NCBI GenBank assembly: GCA_017471925.1
Contig: JAFURM010000012.1
Coordinates: 1-40,999, forward strand
Direction: 5' to 3'
Source of the DNA: Bacteroides sp.
GTDB lineage: Bacteria; Bacteroidota; Bacteroidia; Bacteroidales; Bacteroidaceae
Length of the DNA: 40,999 bases
A program made the position numbers and the translations under genes. Shown piece by piece: positions 1-7,734 of the stretch; the stretch's first letter is position 1, and every line of letters begins with the position of its first letter. A model generated the notes under the pieces. It made no database searches and was not told the origin of the DNA. It saw only the letters and a list, made by a program, of their open reading frames with translations.

Positions 1-140
1 GAAGCCTACATGGAAAGAGTAGGTTGCCCAGCAAATTAATGTTTATACGGCTTTTGACCGTACGGGTCATTATCTCTAACTCGTTATCAATCAGTTTAAT
101 GTACTACATCAAGTACATAAGGTTCGAAAAAAGGGTGTGC

Positions 141-572
141 CTAAAAAGGAAGTTCCTCTATTTTAAAATCATCAACCTTTTGACAATTCTTATATATAAT
201 GAATTCGTCAAAATTGCACATTATTATATACTTCGGCTTTTCATGACCTTCACCTATAACCTTATTAGGATCCATATTAAGCCAATAATCACGTGCTTGA
301 CTAAAATGAACTTCAAGATTCTTAACACTACGTTTTTTCATTTCAATCAACACACCCGAACGCCCTTTAGGACACCATAAACAATCAGCAAACTTAGTAC
401 GTTTGGTCACATCAAATTTAATTCTTGCCTCCAACGTACCGTTAGCTTCAATGATTCCACCATGACCGAAAGCCCTAAACAAGCGATCACAGAATAATTG
501 CGCTTCCCCTTTCTCGTCTCCTTTGAGGGCTGAAACAAATTTTAAGAACTCTTCAATATGTTCTTTATTCAT
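141..572 (-). pseudogene. N-terminal remnant of an MmeI-like type IIG restriction/methyltransferase
   Basis: The 143-residue frame resembles the N-terminal nuclease domain of MmeI-like restriction-modification fusion enzymes: a KGDEKGEAQ segment (about 18-25), FADCLW with Asp63, LIEMKK with Glu77 and Lys79 (a PD-(D/E)xK-like triad), a QARDYW helix and a PKYIIMCNFDEF strand near 112-123. Full enzymes of this kind run to roughly 900 residues and continue into a methyltransferase. Here the frame stops right after an EELPF segment, and the bases beyond it do not continue the family in any frame. I therefore call it a truncated remnant left by a rearrangement. It lies beside an IS5-like fragment and a tRNA-Ser gene, which suits a decayed island. 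An expressed stand-alone nuclease domain is possible but less likely. Confidence 0.7.
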
Positions 573-624
573 AGTTTATGGCATTTTACAAGCTTTTTTG
601 AAATGATTAGATTATTCGTATTTA

Positions 625-808
625 TCTGTTAATCAGAATGCTCCCCTCAGACTTTACTCCTTGGCAAACGGTCTATTACTATTTCCGAAAATGGAGGCTT
701 GAAGTGTTGGGAAGGAAAGTCAAAGAAAGGAAAGAACATGTTGTCGTTGACACTTTGGGGTTTCCAATGGCTATCAAAATGATAGCAAAAGAGCCATACC
801 TACCATAG
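625..808 (+). pseudogene. IS5-family transposase remnant with internal deletion
   Basis: From 638 the + strand reads 56 codons to a TAG at 806-808. The start reads MLPSDFTPWQTVYYYFRKW, which matches the N-terminal region of IS5-family (DUF4096-type) transposases. It then jumps within a few residues to KERKEHVVVDTLGFPMAIK, which in those proteins lies far downstream next to the first catalytic Asp. The central part is therefore deleted. Upstream of 638, bases near 627 look like the preceding CQWR codons damaged by a stop and a frameshift. No terminal inverted repeats are visible. It is a dead insertion-sequence fossil. Confidence 0.75.
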
Positions 809-863
809 AAAACCTTGCATAGAAAAAAGACTCCGTTTGAATGTAATCTGATCATAAAACAAG

Positions 864-899
864 CGGGTGCAAATCAAGCAATTACCTGATTTGCACCCG
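864..899 (-). terminator. Rho-independent terminator after tRNA-Ser
   Basis: A perfect 13-bp inverted repeat (864-876 with 887-899) encloses a 10-nt loop. On the minus strand it is followed by CTTGTTTT. It starts 5 bases beyond the tRNA 3' end. Confidence 0.85.
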
Positions 900-904
900 T
901 TTAC

Positions 905-992
905 TGGCGGAGAGACAGGGATTCGAACCCCGGGTACCTCTCGGTACAACGGTTTTCAAGACCGCCGCAATCGACCACTCTGCCACCTCTCC
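905..992 (-). tRNA. tRNA-Ser (anticodon UGA)
   Basis: The minus strand folds as a class II tRNA. It has a GGAGAGG acceptor arm paired with TCTCTCC before G-CCA, an anticodon stem CGGTC/GACCG-like around the loop CTTGAAA (anticodon TGA, reading UCA), a long variable arm GTACCGAGAGGTAC, and a T arm GGGTTCGAATCCC. The CCA is encoded. The 88-nt length and long variable arm fit serine. A promoter lies upstream at 1054-1084 and a terminator follows immediately. Confidence 0.97.
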
Positions 993-1053
993 AAAACTTC
1001 TGTGCATAGTGCTTATGACTTCTGTGCAGAAGTGCTTTCCTCTAAAAGCGCTG

Positions 1054-1084
1054 CAAAGGTACGATTGTTTTTTAAAACCACAAA
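1054..1084 (-). promoter_or_regulatory. Bacteroides-type promoter for tRNA-Ser
   Basis: On the minus strand a TTTG -33 box (1081-1084) is followed after 19 bp by TACCTTTG (1054-1061). This matches the Bacteroides TTTG/TAnnTTTG pattern. The start point would fall about 55 bases before the tRNA. Confidence 0.8.
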
Positions 1085-1164
1085 CATTTCACGGATTTTA
1101 TTTTTCACTAAATCCCTGATTTACGTCTTCAAATCCGATACTTATATGATGATTGACTGCAAAA

Positions 1165-1196
1165 TTTGCTTCTGCCATCGGTTTGCATTATCTTTG
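1165..1196 (+). promoter_or_regulatory. Promoter of the S26-type peptidase gene
   Basis: TTTG (1165-1168), 20 bp, then TATCTTTG (1189-1196), a good Bacteroides promoter. The predicted start point near 1203 lies after the ATG at 1166 of the longer open frame, so that upstream start is excluded. Confidence 0.75.
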
Positions 1197-1218
1197 CCGC
1201 CAAAGAAGCGAATAGCTA

Positions 1219-1262
1219 TGAGAACAGGAAATCATACCTTTCAAAAACGTCTCCGGCCATGA
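1219..1262 (+). other. Possible 14-codon leader ORF overlapping the peptidase start
   Basis: The first ATG after the predicted transcription start opens a 14-codon frame. Its TGA stop overlaps the peptidase ATG as ATGA (1259-1262). The overlap suggests translational coupling. Nothing shows that the peptide itself has a function. Confidence 0.4.
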
Positions 1263-1714
1263 AGCGTGTCACGATGGTCAACGACCTGCTGTTCGGCGAA
1301 GTGGGCCGACTGCTGGAGGAAGGCAAACGAGTGACCCTGCTGACCAAAGGAAACAGCATGAGGCCATTCATCGAAGGAGAGAAAGACAGCGTGGAGCTGC
1401 AGAAGAGCGAACACGTGAGGCGAGGCGACATCTTGCTGGCCAAGGTGAAGTCGGGACGACACGTCATGCACCGGGTGATAAGGATATGCGGTGACGACAT
1501 CACCTTGATGGGCGACGGCAACCTGCACGGACAGGAATACTGCCAGACTCGGGACGTGCTGGGCACCGTGATGCTCATCCGTCATGCCAGCGGCAGGACA
1601 ACCGACTGCCAATCGGCCATGCACCAGACAGCCGCCCTCCTTTGGAGGTGGTTGCTTCCTTTCCGGCGCTATCTGCTGGCTATACACAACAGGCTGTTTG
1701 TCAGAAGAAAATAA
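1259..1714 (+). CDS. S24/S26-family signal-peptidase-like protease
   Basis: The 151-residue protein carries the signal peptidase I active-site pattern. TKGNSMRPF supplies the catalytic Ser33 (SxMxP box), RGDILLAKV is the second box, and HVMHRVI puts a His (71) where bacterial enzymes have Lys. That Ser-His pairing is known from SipW and eukaryotic ER signal peptidases. There is no N-terminal anchor. A hydrophobic, arginine-rich stretch (about 128-147) could sit at the membrane. The start at 1259 is preferred because the predicted transcript begins near 1203 and because of the ATGA overlap with a short leader frame. The 3' end overlaps the convergent antiporter gene by 14 bp. The substrate is unknown; the S24 repressor-type alternative is unlikely because no DNA-binding domain is present. 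Confidence 0.75.
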   Translation: MKRVTMVNDLLFGEVGRLLEEGKRVTLLTKGNSMRPFIEGEKDSVELQKSEHVRRGDILLAKVKSGRHVMHRVIRICGDDITLMGDGNLHGQEYCQTRDVLGTVMLIRHASGRTTDCQSAMHQTAALLWRWLLPFRRYLLAIHNRLFVRRK

Positions 1715-3014
1715 GTTGGGCCAACACGTAGACGGGCAACAGCACCACCAACGAGAACTTGAAGATGTAGCCGAAGAAGGAGGGCATGCGAAGTCCGCTT
1801 TGCTCGGCAATGGCCTTCACCATGAAGTTGGGGCCGTTGCCTATATAGGTCATGGCACCGAAGAAGACCGATGACGTGGCAATGACCTTCAGCAGCACTT
1901 CCGAGATGCCGGCCACCACAGGTGCGCCCTCAGCCAAGGGCAATCCGCTGGCCACAGAGTGGAAGGCTACCGCCGTGGGGGCATTGTCCAGGAAGGAGCT
2001 CAACATGCCGGTGCTATAATAGAACTGCCACGGCTCGGTCAGCCCCATGGAGGAGGCATTGGCATTCAGGTAGATGAGCGCAGGGGTCATGGTCACGAAG
2101 ATTCCGATGAAGAGCACGGCGACCTCGATGATGGGTGCCCAGGAGTAATGGTTGTCCCGGCGCACCTGCCGCTTGGTGGTCAGCAGGGAGAGCAGGATGA
2201 TGACAAGCAGTACCTCCTCGCGCAACAGCAGGATATAGACAGGAGCATGCGCATCGCCCATAGCGGGGATATAGTTGCTGTTGACGAACATCACGCTCAG
2301 CACCACACCCGCCAGCCACACCAGGTTGACAAGTCCCTGATAGGTGATGGGCTTCGTGTTCATGGCATCGTCCATCAGGTTTTCCAGCGACTCCCGTTTC
2401 CGGTAATAGTAGCTGTCCAGCAGATAGTAGACAACCAGCAGGCAGACACCGGTAAAGGCCCACACGGGTATCAGGTTGGTAAACCAGGTGAACTCGGCCC
2501 CACGCAGATAGAGCAGAAACAAGGGAGGGTCGCCCAAGGGGGTAAGCAAGCCGCCGCAGTTGGCCACAATGGCAATGAAGAAGAGTATCGTGTGGGTGGT
2601 ATATTTGCGTTGCGAGTTGGTCGAGATGAGCGGCCGGATGAGGAGCATGGCAGCTCCCGTGGTGCCCATCAGCGAAGCCAGCATGAAGCCTATCGTCAGG
2701 ATGAAGGTGTTCACCTTTGGAGTGGCCTGGATGTCACCGCTGACGTGGATGCCGCCCGTCACGACAAACAGTGCCGCCAGCAGTACCATGAAGGGCACAT
2801 AGTCGAAGACGACCTGATGAATCAACTTGTGCGTGAACTGGTTTTCGGGCGTATTGTTGGCCACCATCCATACGGCTACAATCGCGCCGAAGAAGAGGGA
2901 GACCCATAACTTGTTCACATTCTTTTCCCACTGTTTCTCTACAATCAAAGGTGCCAGCGCGATGCACAGAAGCATAGCGACAAAAGGCAGCAACATCCAA
3001 AACGGTACTTCCAT
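1701..3014 (-). CDS. nhaD: NhaD-type sodium:proton antiporter
   Basis: This 437-residue polytopic inner-membrane protein belongs to the ion transporter (CitMHS-like) superfamily and resembles NhaD Na+/H+ antiporters, which exchange cytoplasmic Na+ for protons. Visible features include about 12 hydrophobic segments, a glycine-rich TTGAAMLLIRPL re-entrant-like stretch, GGLLTPLGDPPLF near 156-168, and the symmetric FLDNAPTAVAF with GAMTYIGNGPNFMVKAI in the C-terminal half. The longer frame begins at a TTG; I chose the ATG at 3014. It follows lepA by 43 bases on the same strand, so co-transcription is plausible. The symbol is by family resemblance; ion specificity is inferred. Confidence 0.82.
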   Translation of the reverse strand: MEVPFWMLLPFVAMLLCIALAPLIVEKQWEKNVNKLWVSLFFGAIVAVWMVANNTPENQFTHKLIHQVVFDYVPFMVLLAALFVVTGGIHVSGDIQATPKVNTFILTIGFMLASLMGTTGAAMLLIRPLISTNSQRKYTTHTILFFIAIVANCGGLLTPLGDPPLFLLYLRGAEFTWFTNLIPVWAFTGVCLLVVYYLLDSYYYRKRESLENLMDDAMNTKPITYQGLVNLVWLAGVVLSVMFVNSNYIPAMGDAHAPVYILLLREEVLLVIILLSLLTTKRQVRRDNHYSWAPIIEVAVLFIGIFVTMTPALIYLNANASSMGLTEPWQFYYSTGMLSSFLDNAPTAVAFHSVASGLPLAEGAPVVAGISEVLLKVIATSSVFFGAMTYIGNGPNFMVKAIAEQSGLRMPSFFGYIFKFSLVVLLPVYVLAQLIFF

Positions 3015-3057
3015 CTGCAAGTATCTATCTATATATATTAATAAGGTGTATCACCTA

Positions 3058-4839
3058 TCAGTCCAACTTCAGGACGGCCAGGAAGGCTTTCTGCGGCACC
3101 TCCACATTGCCAATCTGCTTCATGCGCTTCTTGCCTCGCTTCTGCTTCTCTAACAGCTTGCGCTTACGGCTCACGTCACCGCCATAACACTTGGCCGTCA
3201 CGTCCTTGCGCACCTGCTTCACCGTTTCGCGGGCAATAATCTTGGCTCCGATGGCGGCCTGGATGGCGATGTCGAACTGCTGGCGCGGTATCAGTTCCTT
3301 CAACTTCTCGCACATCCGTCGGCCGAAGGTCTCGGCGTTGTCGAAGTGTGTCAGGGTGGAGAGGGCATCCACCGGCTCGCCGTTCAGCAGGATGTCCAGC
3401 TTCACAAGGCGGCTGGGGCGGAAGCCGTTGGCATGATAGTCGAAGGAGGCATAGCCCTTGGAGATGCTCTTCAGCTTGTCATAGAAGTCTATCACGATTT
3501 CACCGAGCGGCATGTCATAGTAGATTTCCATGCGGTTGCCCGAGATGTACTCCTGCTTCACCAGTTCGCCACGCTTGCCCAAGCAGAGGGTCATGATGGG
3601 GCCGATATAGTCGGTCTTCGTGATGACCGATGCACGGATATAGGGTTCCTCAATGTGGTCTATCATCGTAATCTCGGGCATGGAGCCAGGATTGTGCACC
3701 TCCTTCATCTCGCCCTGCTTGTCGTAGACGTGATAGGAAACGTTGGGCACCGTGGTGATGACGTTCATGTCGAACTCCCTATCCAACCGTTCCTGTACAA
3801 TCTCCATGTGCAGCAGTCCCAGGAAGCCACATCGGAAGCCGAAGCCTAAAGCCAGGGAGGACTCGGGCTGGAAGGTGAGCGAGGCGTCGTTCAGCTGCAG
3901 TTTCTCCAAGGAGGCACGCAGGTCTTCGAAGTCCTCGGCCTCAATGGGATAGACACCTGCAAAGACCATCGGCTTTACCTCTTCAAATCCGGCAATGGCC
4001 TGGCTGCAGGGGCGTGCGATGTGGGTGATGGTGTCGCCCACCTTCACCTCCTTGGAGGTCTTGATGCCGCTGATGATGTAGCCCACGTCGCCTGTGCGCA
4101 GTTCCTGACGCGGGTGCATGTCCATCTTCAGCACACCTATTTCGTCGGCGTCATACTCCTTGCCGGTGTTGAAGAACTTCACCTTGTCACCCTTGCGGAT
4201 AATGCCGTTCTCTATCTTGAAGTAGGCGATGATGCCCCGGAAGGAGTTGAACACAGAGTCGAAGATGAGTGCCTGCAGGGGAGCCTCTTCGTCACCCTGC
4301 GGATGGGGCACCCGCTCTATGACGGCTGCCAGAATCTCTTCTACACCCATACCGGTCTTTCCGCTGGCGCGTATAATCTCCTCGCGCTTGCAGCCCAGGA
4401 GCTCTACGATTTCGTCTTCCACCTCGTCGGGCATGGCACTGTCCATGTCGCACTTGTTGATGACGGGGATAATCTCCAGGTCGTGTTCAATGGCCATGTA
4501 GAGGTTGGAGATGGTTTGTGCCTGCACGCCTTGCGAAGCGTCCACGATGAGCAGTGCACCCTCGCAGGCTGCAATGGAGCGCGACACTTCATAGGAGAAG
4601 TCCACGTGTCCCGGCGTATCTATCAGGTTGAGCACATACTTCTCCCCCTTGTACTGATACTCCATCTGTATGGCATGGCTTTTGATGGTGATGCCCCTCT
4701 CCTTCTCCAGCTCCATGTCGTCCAGCATTTGTCCCTCGGTCACCTGTATTGTATTCGTGTATTCCAATAAGCGGTCGGCCAGGGTGGACTTGCCATGGTC
4801 AATGTGGGCAATGATGCAGAAATTCCTAATATGTTTCAT
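3058..4839 (-). CDS. lepA: Elongation factor 4 (LepA) GTPase
   Basis: LepA is a translational GTPase that binds ribosomes and back-translocates or rescues stalled complexes. The 593-residue product has the G1 box AHIDHGKST near the N-terminus, the switch region [10 protein letters not shown], the DTPGHVDF G3 box and NKCDM as G4, followed by domains II and III and the LepA-specific C-terminal domain ending with lysine-rich [17 protein letters not shown]. Full family length is about 600. The ATG at 4839 gives the standard [18 protein letters not shown] start; an in-frame TTG two codons upstream is unlikely. A TATATTTG -7 box lies at 4878-4885. The Na+/H+ antiporter gene follows. Confidence 0.97.
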   Translation of the reverse strand: MKHIRNFCIIAHIDHGKSTLADRLLEYTNTIQVTEGQMLDDMELEKERGITIKSHAIQMEYQYKGEKYVLNLIDTPGHVDFSYEVSRSIAACEGALLIVDASQGVQAQTISNLYMAIEHDLEIIPVINKCDMDSAMPDEVEDEIVELLGCKREEIIRASGKTGMGVEEILAAVIERVPHPQGDEEAPLQALIFDSVFNSFRGIIAYFKIENGIIRKGDKVKFFNTGKEYDADEIGVLKMDMHPRQELRTGDVGYIISGIKTSKEVKVGDTITHIARPCSQAIAGFEEVKPMVFAGVYPIEAEDFEDLRASLEKLQLNDASLTFQPESSLALGFGFRCGFLGLLHMEIVQERLDREFDMNVITTVPNVSYHVYDKQGEMKEVHNPGSMPEITMIDHIEEPYIRASVITKTDYIGPIMTLCLGKRGELVKQEYISGNRMEIYYDMPLGEIVIDFYDKLKSISKGYASFDYHANGFRPSRLVKLDILLNGEPVDALSTLTHFDNAETFGRRMCEKLKELIPRQQFDIAIQAAIGAKIIARETVKQVRKDVTAKCYGGDVSRKRKLLEKQKRGKKRMKQIGNVEVPQKAFLAVLKLD

Positions 4840-4877
4840 TATCAAACGGTTATCTTATTAAGAGCTTTTAAGAGGTG

Positions 4878-4885
4878 CAAATATA
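4878..4885 (-). promoter_or_regulatory. Candidate -7 box for lepA
   Basis: The minus strand reads TATATTTGC, matching TAnnTTTG, 39 bases before the lepA ATG. No clear -33 TTTG is seen at the usual distance. Confidence 0.45.
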
Positions 4886-4946
4886 GTGAGATTTCGCCGA
4901 ATAGAGAAATTTGGAGCAAAATGAATGCTTTCCATCGCCATAAACA

Positions 4947-5056
4947 ATAAACGCCGCTACCTTTACGCATAAACGCGGCAGCCTTTACGTATAGACGCAC
5001 CAAGCATCACGTATAGGCGCTGCGGCCATCGCATATAGAGGCATCAAGCATCAGGG
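4947..5056. repeat. Five degenerate 22-bp tandem repeats
   Basis: Five consecutive 22-bp units start at 4947, 4969, 4991, 5013 and 5035. Each opens with ATAAACGC, ATAGACGC, ATAGGCGC or a close variant, and units 1-2 end in CCTTTACG. The array fills most of the lepA upstream gap and codes for nothing. Confidence 0.8.
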
Positions 5057-5079
5057 GAAGCAAGGGCGACCGGATGTAA

Positions 5080-5112
5080 AAAGCCCTGCAACCACAACGA
5101 TTGCAGGGCTTT
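5080..5112 (-). terminator. Terminator of the winged-helix gene
   Basis: A perfect 12-bp inverted repeat (5080-5091 with 5101-5112) surrounds a 9-nt loop and is followed on the minus strand by a short T run. It lies 52 bases after the gene's stop. Confidence 0.85.
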
Positions 5113-5164
5113 AATAGATGTGTTCCCTCGCCGCAATGCCGGCAAAGGAATCTGACGTTCATTC

Positions 5165-5371
5165 TTACTTCAGAGAAACGACGAGTTTACCCTTAACCTC
5201 TTCCGTGTTAAGCTTGTCTTCTCTCAGCAACCAGCCAAGACCCAAATAGAGTTCCTTGTCGGCCAATTCTGCAGCCTTCTTGATTTGGGCGGTCGTCATA
5301 CCCTCAGTACCATTCAATGCATTCCAAATCTTACCTGCGAATTCGCCAGCTTTTTCTTGTAACATGTTCAT
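5165..5371 (-). CDS. Small winged helix-turn-helix protein (DUF2582-like)
   Basis: The 68-residue protein resembles the small winged-helix family previously called DUF2582. A first helix (LQEKAGEFAGKIWNALNG) leads into GMTTAQIKKAAELADKELYLGLGWLLREDKL, a typical helix-turn-helix arrangement, then a short wing ending in GKLVVSL. Such proteins are single-domain and probably bind nucleic acid or act in protein interaction; no target is evident. It is monocistronic, with a candidate promoter at 5442-5449 and a strong terminator at 5080-5112. A Met three codons in is an alternative start. Confidence 0.8.
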   Translation of the reverse strand: MNMLQEKAGEFAGKIWNALNGTEGMTTAQIKKAAELADKELYLGLGWLLREDKLNTEEVKGKLVVSLK

Positions 5372-5441
5372 TTAGCTTTTAGTTATACATAAAAATAGAT
5401 GATGCGCCCCATCAAGAGGGGTCACACTTTATTTGTCGCTG

Positions 5442-5449
5442 CAAAGATA
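5442..5449 (-). promoter_or_regulatory. Candidate -7 box for the winged-helix gene
   Basis: The minus strand reads TATCTTTGC, the commonest Bacteroides -7 form, about 70 bases before the start codon. Confidence 0.6.
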
Positions 5450-5560
5450 GCTATTTTTATGTTATAAAACATATTATGCATAGTTTTTCTTCTGTTTTTG
5501 TACAAAAAGTCTGTTTTTACAGGTCATTTGGGTCACGATGACAGGTCGGCAGACACAGGC

Positions 5561-6046
5561 TCACCTGCCCTCCTGCAGATGCTCCACCCACAGGCGTGCG
5601 GCCTCTTCCACCATCTTCGCACAAGGACGCTTGGCATAATAGGTCGTCGTGCGGGCCTCGGGCACGGAGGAACCTTCGGGTTTCTTCAGCCCCAGCAGTT
5701 CGGCACACACCAACGAGCCGTTGCGCTGCCTGAAAGCTTCAGCCAGCTGTTGCACCAGGGCATAGTTGGCCGCCTTGGCGGCTGCATCACTCCCCTGCAC
5801 CGCACCGCCTTCCAGTCCGGCCAGCATGAAGAGACCACATGCAGCACCACACGTCAGCCTCATCCGGCCGATGCCGCCACCAAAGGAGGCCGACATACGC
5901 AACGCCTGCTCCTCCGTGAAGCCATACATATCGGCAAATGCCGCCACCACCGACTGCGAACAGTTGAACCCGCTCTTGAAATACTCCACAGCCTTCGCTA
6001 TTCTATCTTCCATCCTATCCTTATCCTCCATATCCATTAGAACCAT
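5561..6046 (-). CDS. C_GCAxxG_C_C family redox-type protein
   Basis: The product (up to about 161 residues) matches the C_GCAxxG_C_C family. Four spaced cysteine motifs are present: FNCSQSV, TCGAACGLFMLAG, VCAELLG and PCAKMVEEAA, with a glycine-rich FGGGIGRM loop before the second. The pattern suggests a metal or redox centre, but no reaction is established. Several Met codons lie at the front (6046, 6037, 6031, 6013); family members usually begin close to MEDRIAKAVEYF, so 6013 may be the true start. It lies directly downstream of the Nramp transporter gene with only a repeat-filled spacer between, so co-transcription is likely. Confidence 0.8.
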   Translation of the reverse strand: MVLMDMEDKDRMEDRIAKAVEYFKSGFNCSQSVVAAFADMYGFTEEQALRMSASFGGGIGRMRLTCGAACGLFMLAGLEGGAVQGSDAAAKAANYALVQQLAEAFRQRNGSLVCAELLGLKKPEGSSVPEARTTTYYAKRPCAKMVEEAARLWVEHLQEGR

Positions 6047-6073
6047 CAATTATCAACTATCAATTATCAACTA
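6044..6073. repeat. Short ATCAATT/ATCAACT tandem repeat
   Basis: Alternating TATCAATTATCAACT units fill the spacer between two minus-strand genes and overlap the Nramp stop codon. A related repeat lies inside the UDP-glucose dehydrogenase gene near 40070-40138. Confidence 0.7.
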
Positions 6074-7333
6074 AAAGACCGTTTCCACCAGCAGCCACAC
6101 GTTCAGTGCCGTCACGACCGCTGCAATGCTATAGAGCACAAAGCTCGTCCAACGGCTGTTGGCATACCTTCCCATCACCCTGCGGGACGACGTAAGCCCT
6201 ACCTGCAGGAACACCGTGAAGGGAAGCTGTATGCTGAGCACCATCTGTGAAACCAGCAAGCCCTTGAAAGGGTCACCGATGAAGCATATCATCAGCAACG
6301 CAATGCCCAGCGAGATAGCCACACCTACCTGTGAGTGACTGTCCTTGCTGTTATAGCTCTCACCGAAGATACCGGCAAAGATGGAGCCGGCCGCCATGCC
6401 GCTGGTGATGGTGGACGAGATGCCGGCCATCAGCAAGGCCAATGCAAACACCACCGCCGCACCGTTGCCCAGCAAGGGCTGAAGCAACGACTCGGCCTGC
6501 TGCAACTCCTCCACATGGACACCCTGACTGAAGAAGGTGGATGCCGCCAGCAGTATCATCGCACTGTTGATGGCCCAACCCACAAGCATGGAGAAAAGCG
6601 TGTCGAACAGTTCATACTTCAACACCTTGCGGATAGAGGCATCATCCTGCTTGTTGTACTCATGACTCTGAATCACCTCCGAGTGCAGGAAGAGGTTGTG
6701 GGGCATCACTACCGCACCCAGCACACTCATCACGATGAGCATGCTGCCCTCGGGCAGAGAGGGCACGACCCACCCCTGAGCCGCCTGAGCCCAGTCAATC
6801 TTCACTAAAAACAGTTCGTAGATAAAGGAAAGCCCGATGACCGAGACGAAGGCGATGATGGCCCGTTCAATCTTCTTATAGGAGTTGGTGAAGAGCATCA
6901 CCAGCACAAAGAGGGTGGTCAGCACAGCCCCCCACAGGATGGGTATCCCCAAAAGCATCTGCAGGGCAATGGCTCCGCCCAATATTTCGGCCAGCGAAGT
7001 GGAGATGGAAGCCAGCACGGCCGTGCCCAATATGGGGCGCGACACCCATCGGGGCGTGTACTTCGTGGCAGCCTCAGACAGACACAGGCCGGTCACGATA
7101 CCCAAATGGGCCACATTATGTTGCAAGACAATCAGCATGATGGTGGAGAGCGTCACCACCCACAGCAAGGCATATCCGAACTCTGAACCTGCCGCGAAAT
7201 TGGATGCCCAGTTGCCGGGGTCAATGAATCCCACCGTGACTAACAGGCCCGGCCCGATATACTTGAAGACATCAAGGCCACCCAGATAGCGCTTGTGGTC
7301 TTTCCTCTGCAGGTCTTTCCAAATATTCTTCAT
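6071..7333 (-). CDS. Nramp-family divalent metal transporter
   Basis: This 420-residue inner-membrane protein belongs to the Nramp/MntH family, which imports Mn2+ or Fe2+ with protons. The first membrane segment has the hallmark DPGN (38-41) and segment 6 has MPH (210-212), so the metal-binding Asp, Asn and Met are retained. About 11 membrane segments are visible. E. coli MntH is of similar length. A promoter with both boxes lies at 7360-7392. The C_GCAxxG gene follows 24 bases downstream. Metal preference cannot be read from the sequence. Confidence 0.93.
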   Translation of the reverse strand: MKNIWKDLQRKDHKRYLGGLDVFKYIGPGLLVTVGFIDPGNWASNFAAGSEFGYALLWVVTLSTIMLIVLQHNVAHLGIVTGLCLSEAATKYTPRWVSRPILGTAVLASISTSLAEILGGAIALQMLLGIPILWGAVLTTLFVLVMLFTNSYKKIERAIIAFVSVIGLSFIYELFLVKIDWAQAAQGWVVPSLPEGSMLIVMSVLGAVVMPHNLFLHSEVIQSHEYNKQDDASIRKVLKYELFDTLFSMLVGWAINSAMILLAASTFFSQGVHVEELQQAESLLQPLLGNGAAVVFALALLMAGISSTITSGMAAGSIFAGIFGESYNSKDSHSQVGVAISLGIALLMICFIGDPFKGLLVSQMVLSIQLPFTVFLQVGLTSSRRVMGRYANSRWTSFVLYSIAAVVTALNVWLLVETVF

Positions 7334-7359
7334 TTCACCTATTCGTTTGTTACAGGGCG

Positions 7360-7392
7360 TAAAAGTACAAAGAAATGTTCACTAACAACAAA
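7360..7392 (-). promoter_or_regulatory. Promoter of the Nramp gene
   Basis: On the minus strand TTTG (7389-7392) is followed after 21 bp by TACTTTTA (7360-7367), about 27 bases before the start codon. Confidence 0.6.
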
Positions 7393-7422
7393 ACGCGGCT
7401 GTTTTTGTTGGGCACAGCCCAT

Positions 7423-7467
7423 AAAAAAAAGGAAGTGGAGATGTCCGATGACACATCCACTCCTTCC
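7423..7467 (-). terminator. Terminator of the pheT-yebC-TSCPD operon
   Basis: An imperfect GGAAGGAGTGGATGT / ACATCTCCACTTCC hairpin is followed on the minus strand by a run of eight T. It lies just after the TSCPD gene stop. Confidence 0.8.
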
Positions 7468-7485
7468 ACAACCGCATAGGAGCGG

Positions 7486-7734
7486 TCAATATCCCATAGC
7501 ATGAAGCGCCTTACAAAGTTGGTCGGGACACGAGGTGGCACGCATGCCACAACGCACTCCCTCCAGGCGGGCAATGACCTCCTGTACCGGCATCCCCGTC
7601 ACCAGGCGGGAAATACCCTGAAGATTACCGTTGCATCCGCCCCAGAAGTGAACATCCTTCACGATGCCCTCTTCCACCTCCAACTCAATGTTGGAACTGC
7701 ATGTGCCCTGTGTACGATAGTTATATGCAGCCAT
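7486..7734 (-). CDS. TSCPD domain protein (TIGR03905 family)
   Basis: The 82-residue protein is a stand-alone TSCPD domain, named for the conserved motif seen here as ATSCPDQL (about 66-73). The motif also occurs at the end of some ribonucleotide reductases, where its cysteines may bind metal. Other conserved parts are GTCSSNIELEVEEG and FWGGCNGN. Function is unknown. Its ATG overlaps the TAA stop of the upstream yebC-like gene by one base (TAATG), so translation is probably coupled. It is the last gene before a strong terminator. Confidence 0.88.
   Translation of the reverse strand: MAAYNYRTQGTCSSNIELEVEEGIVKDVHFWGGCNGNLQGISRLVTGMPVQEVIARLEGVRCGMRATSCPDQLCKALHAMGY

Noticed and set aside
24-380. 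118-residue + strand frame
   Set aside because: Lies opposite the MmeI-like remnant, has low-complexity hydrophobic content and no family resemblance.
867-1262. 131-residue frame over the tRNA region
   Set aside because: Its start lies in the terminator and the frame runs antisense across the tRNA; only its last 14 codons may matter as a leader.
1959-2909. 316-residue + strand frame
   Set aside because: Complement of the antiporter gene; Gln/His-rich composition typical of a shadow frame.
4947-5056. CRISPR array
   Set aside because: Units are directly adjacent 22-mers without spacers and there are no cas genes nearby.
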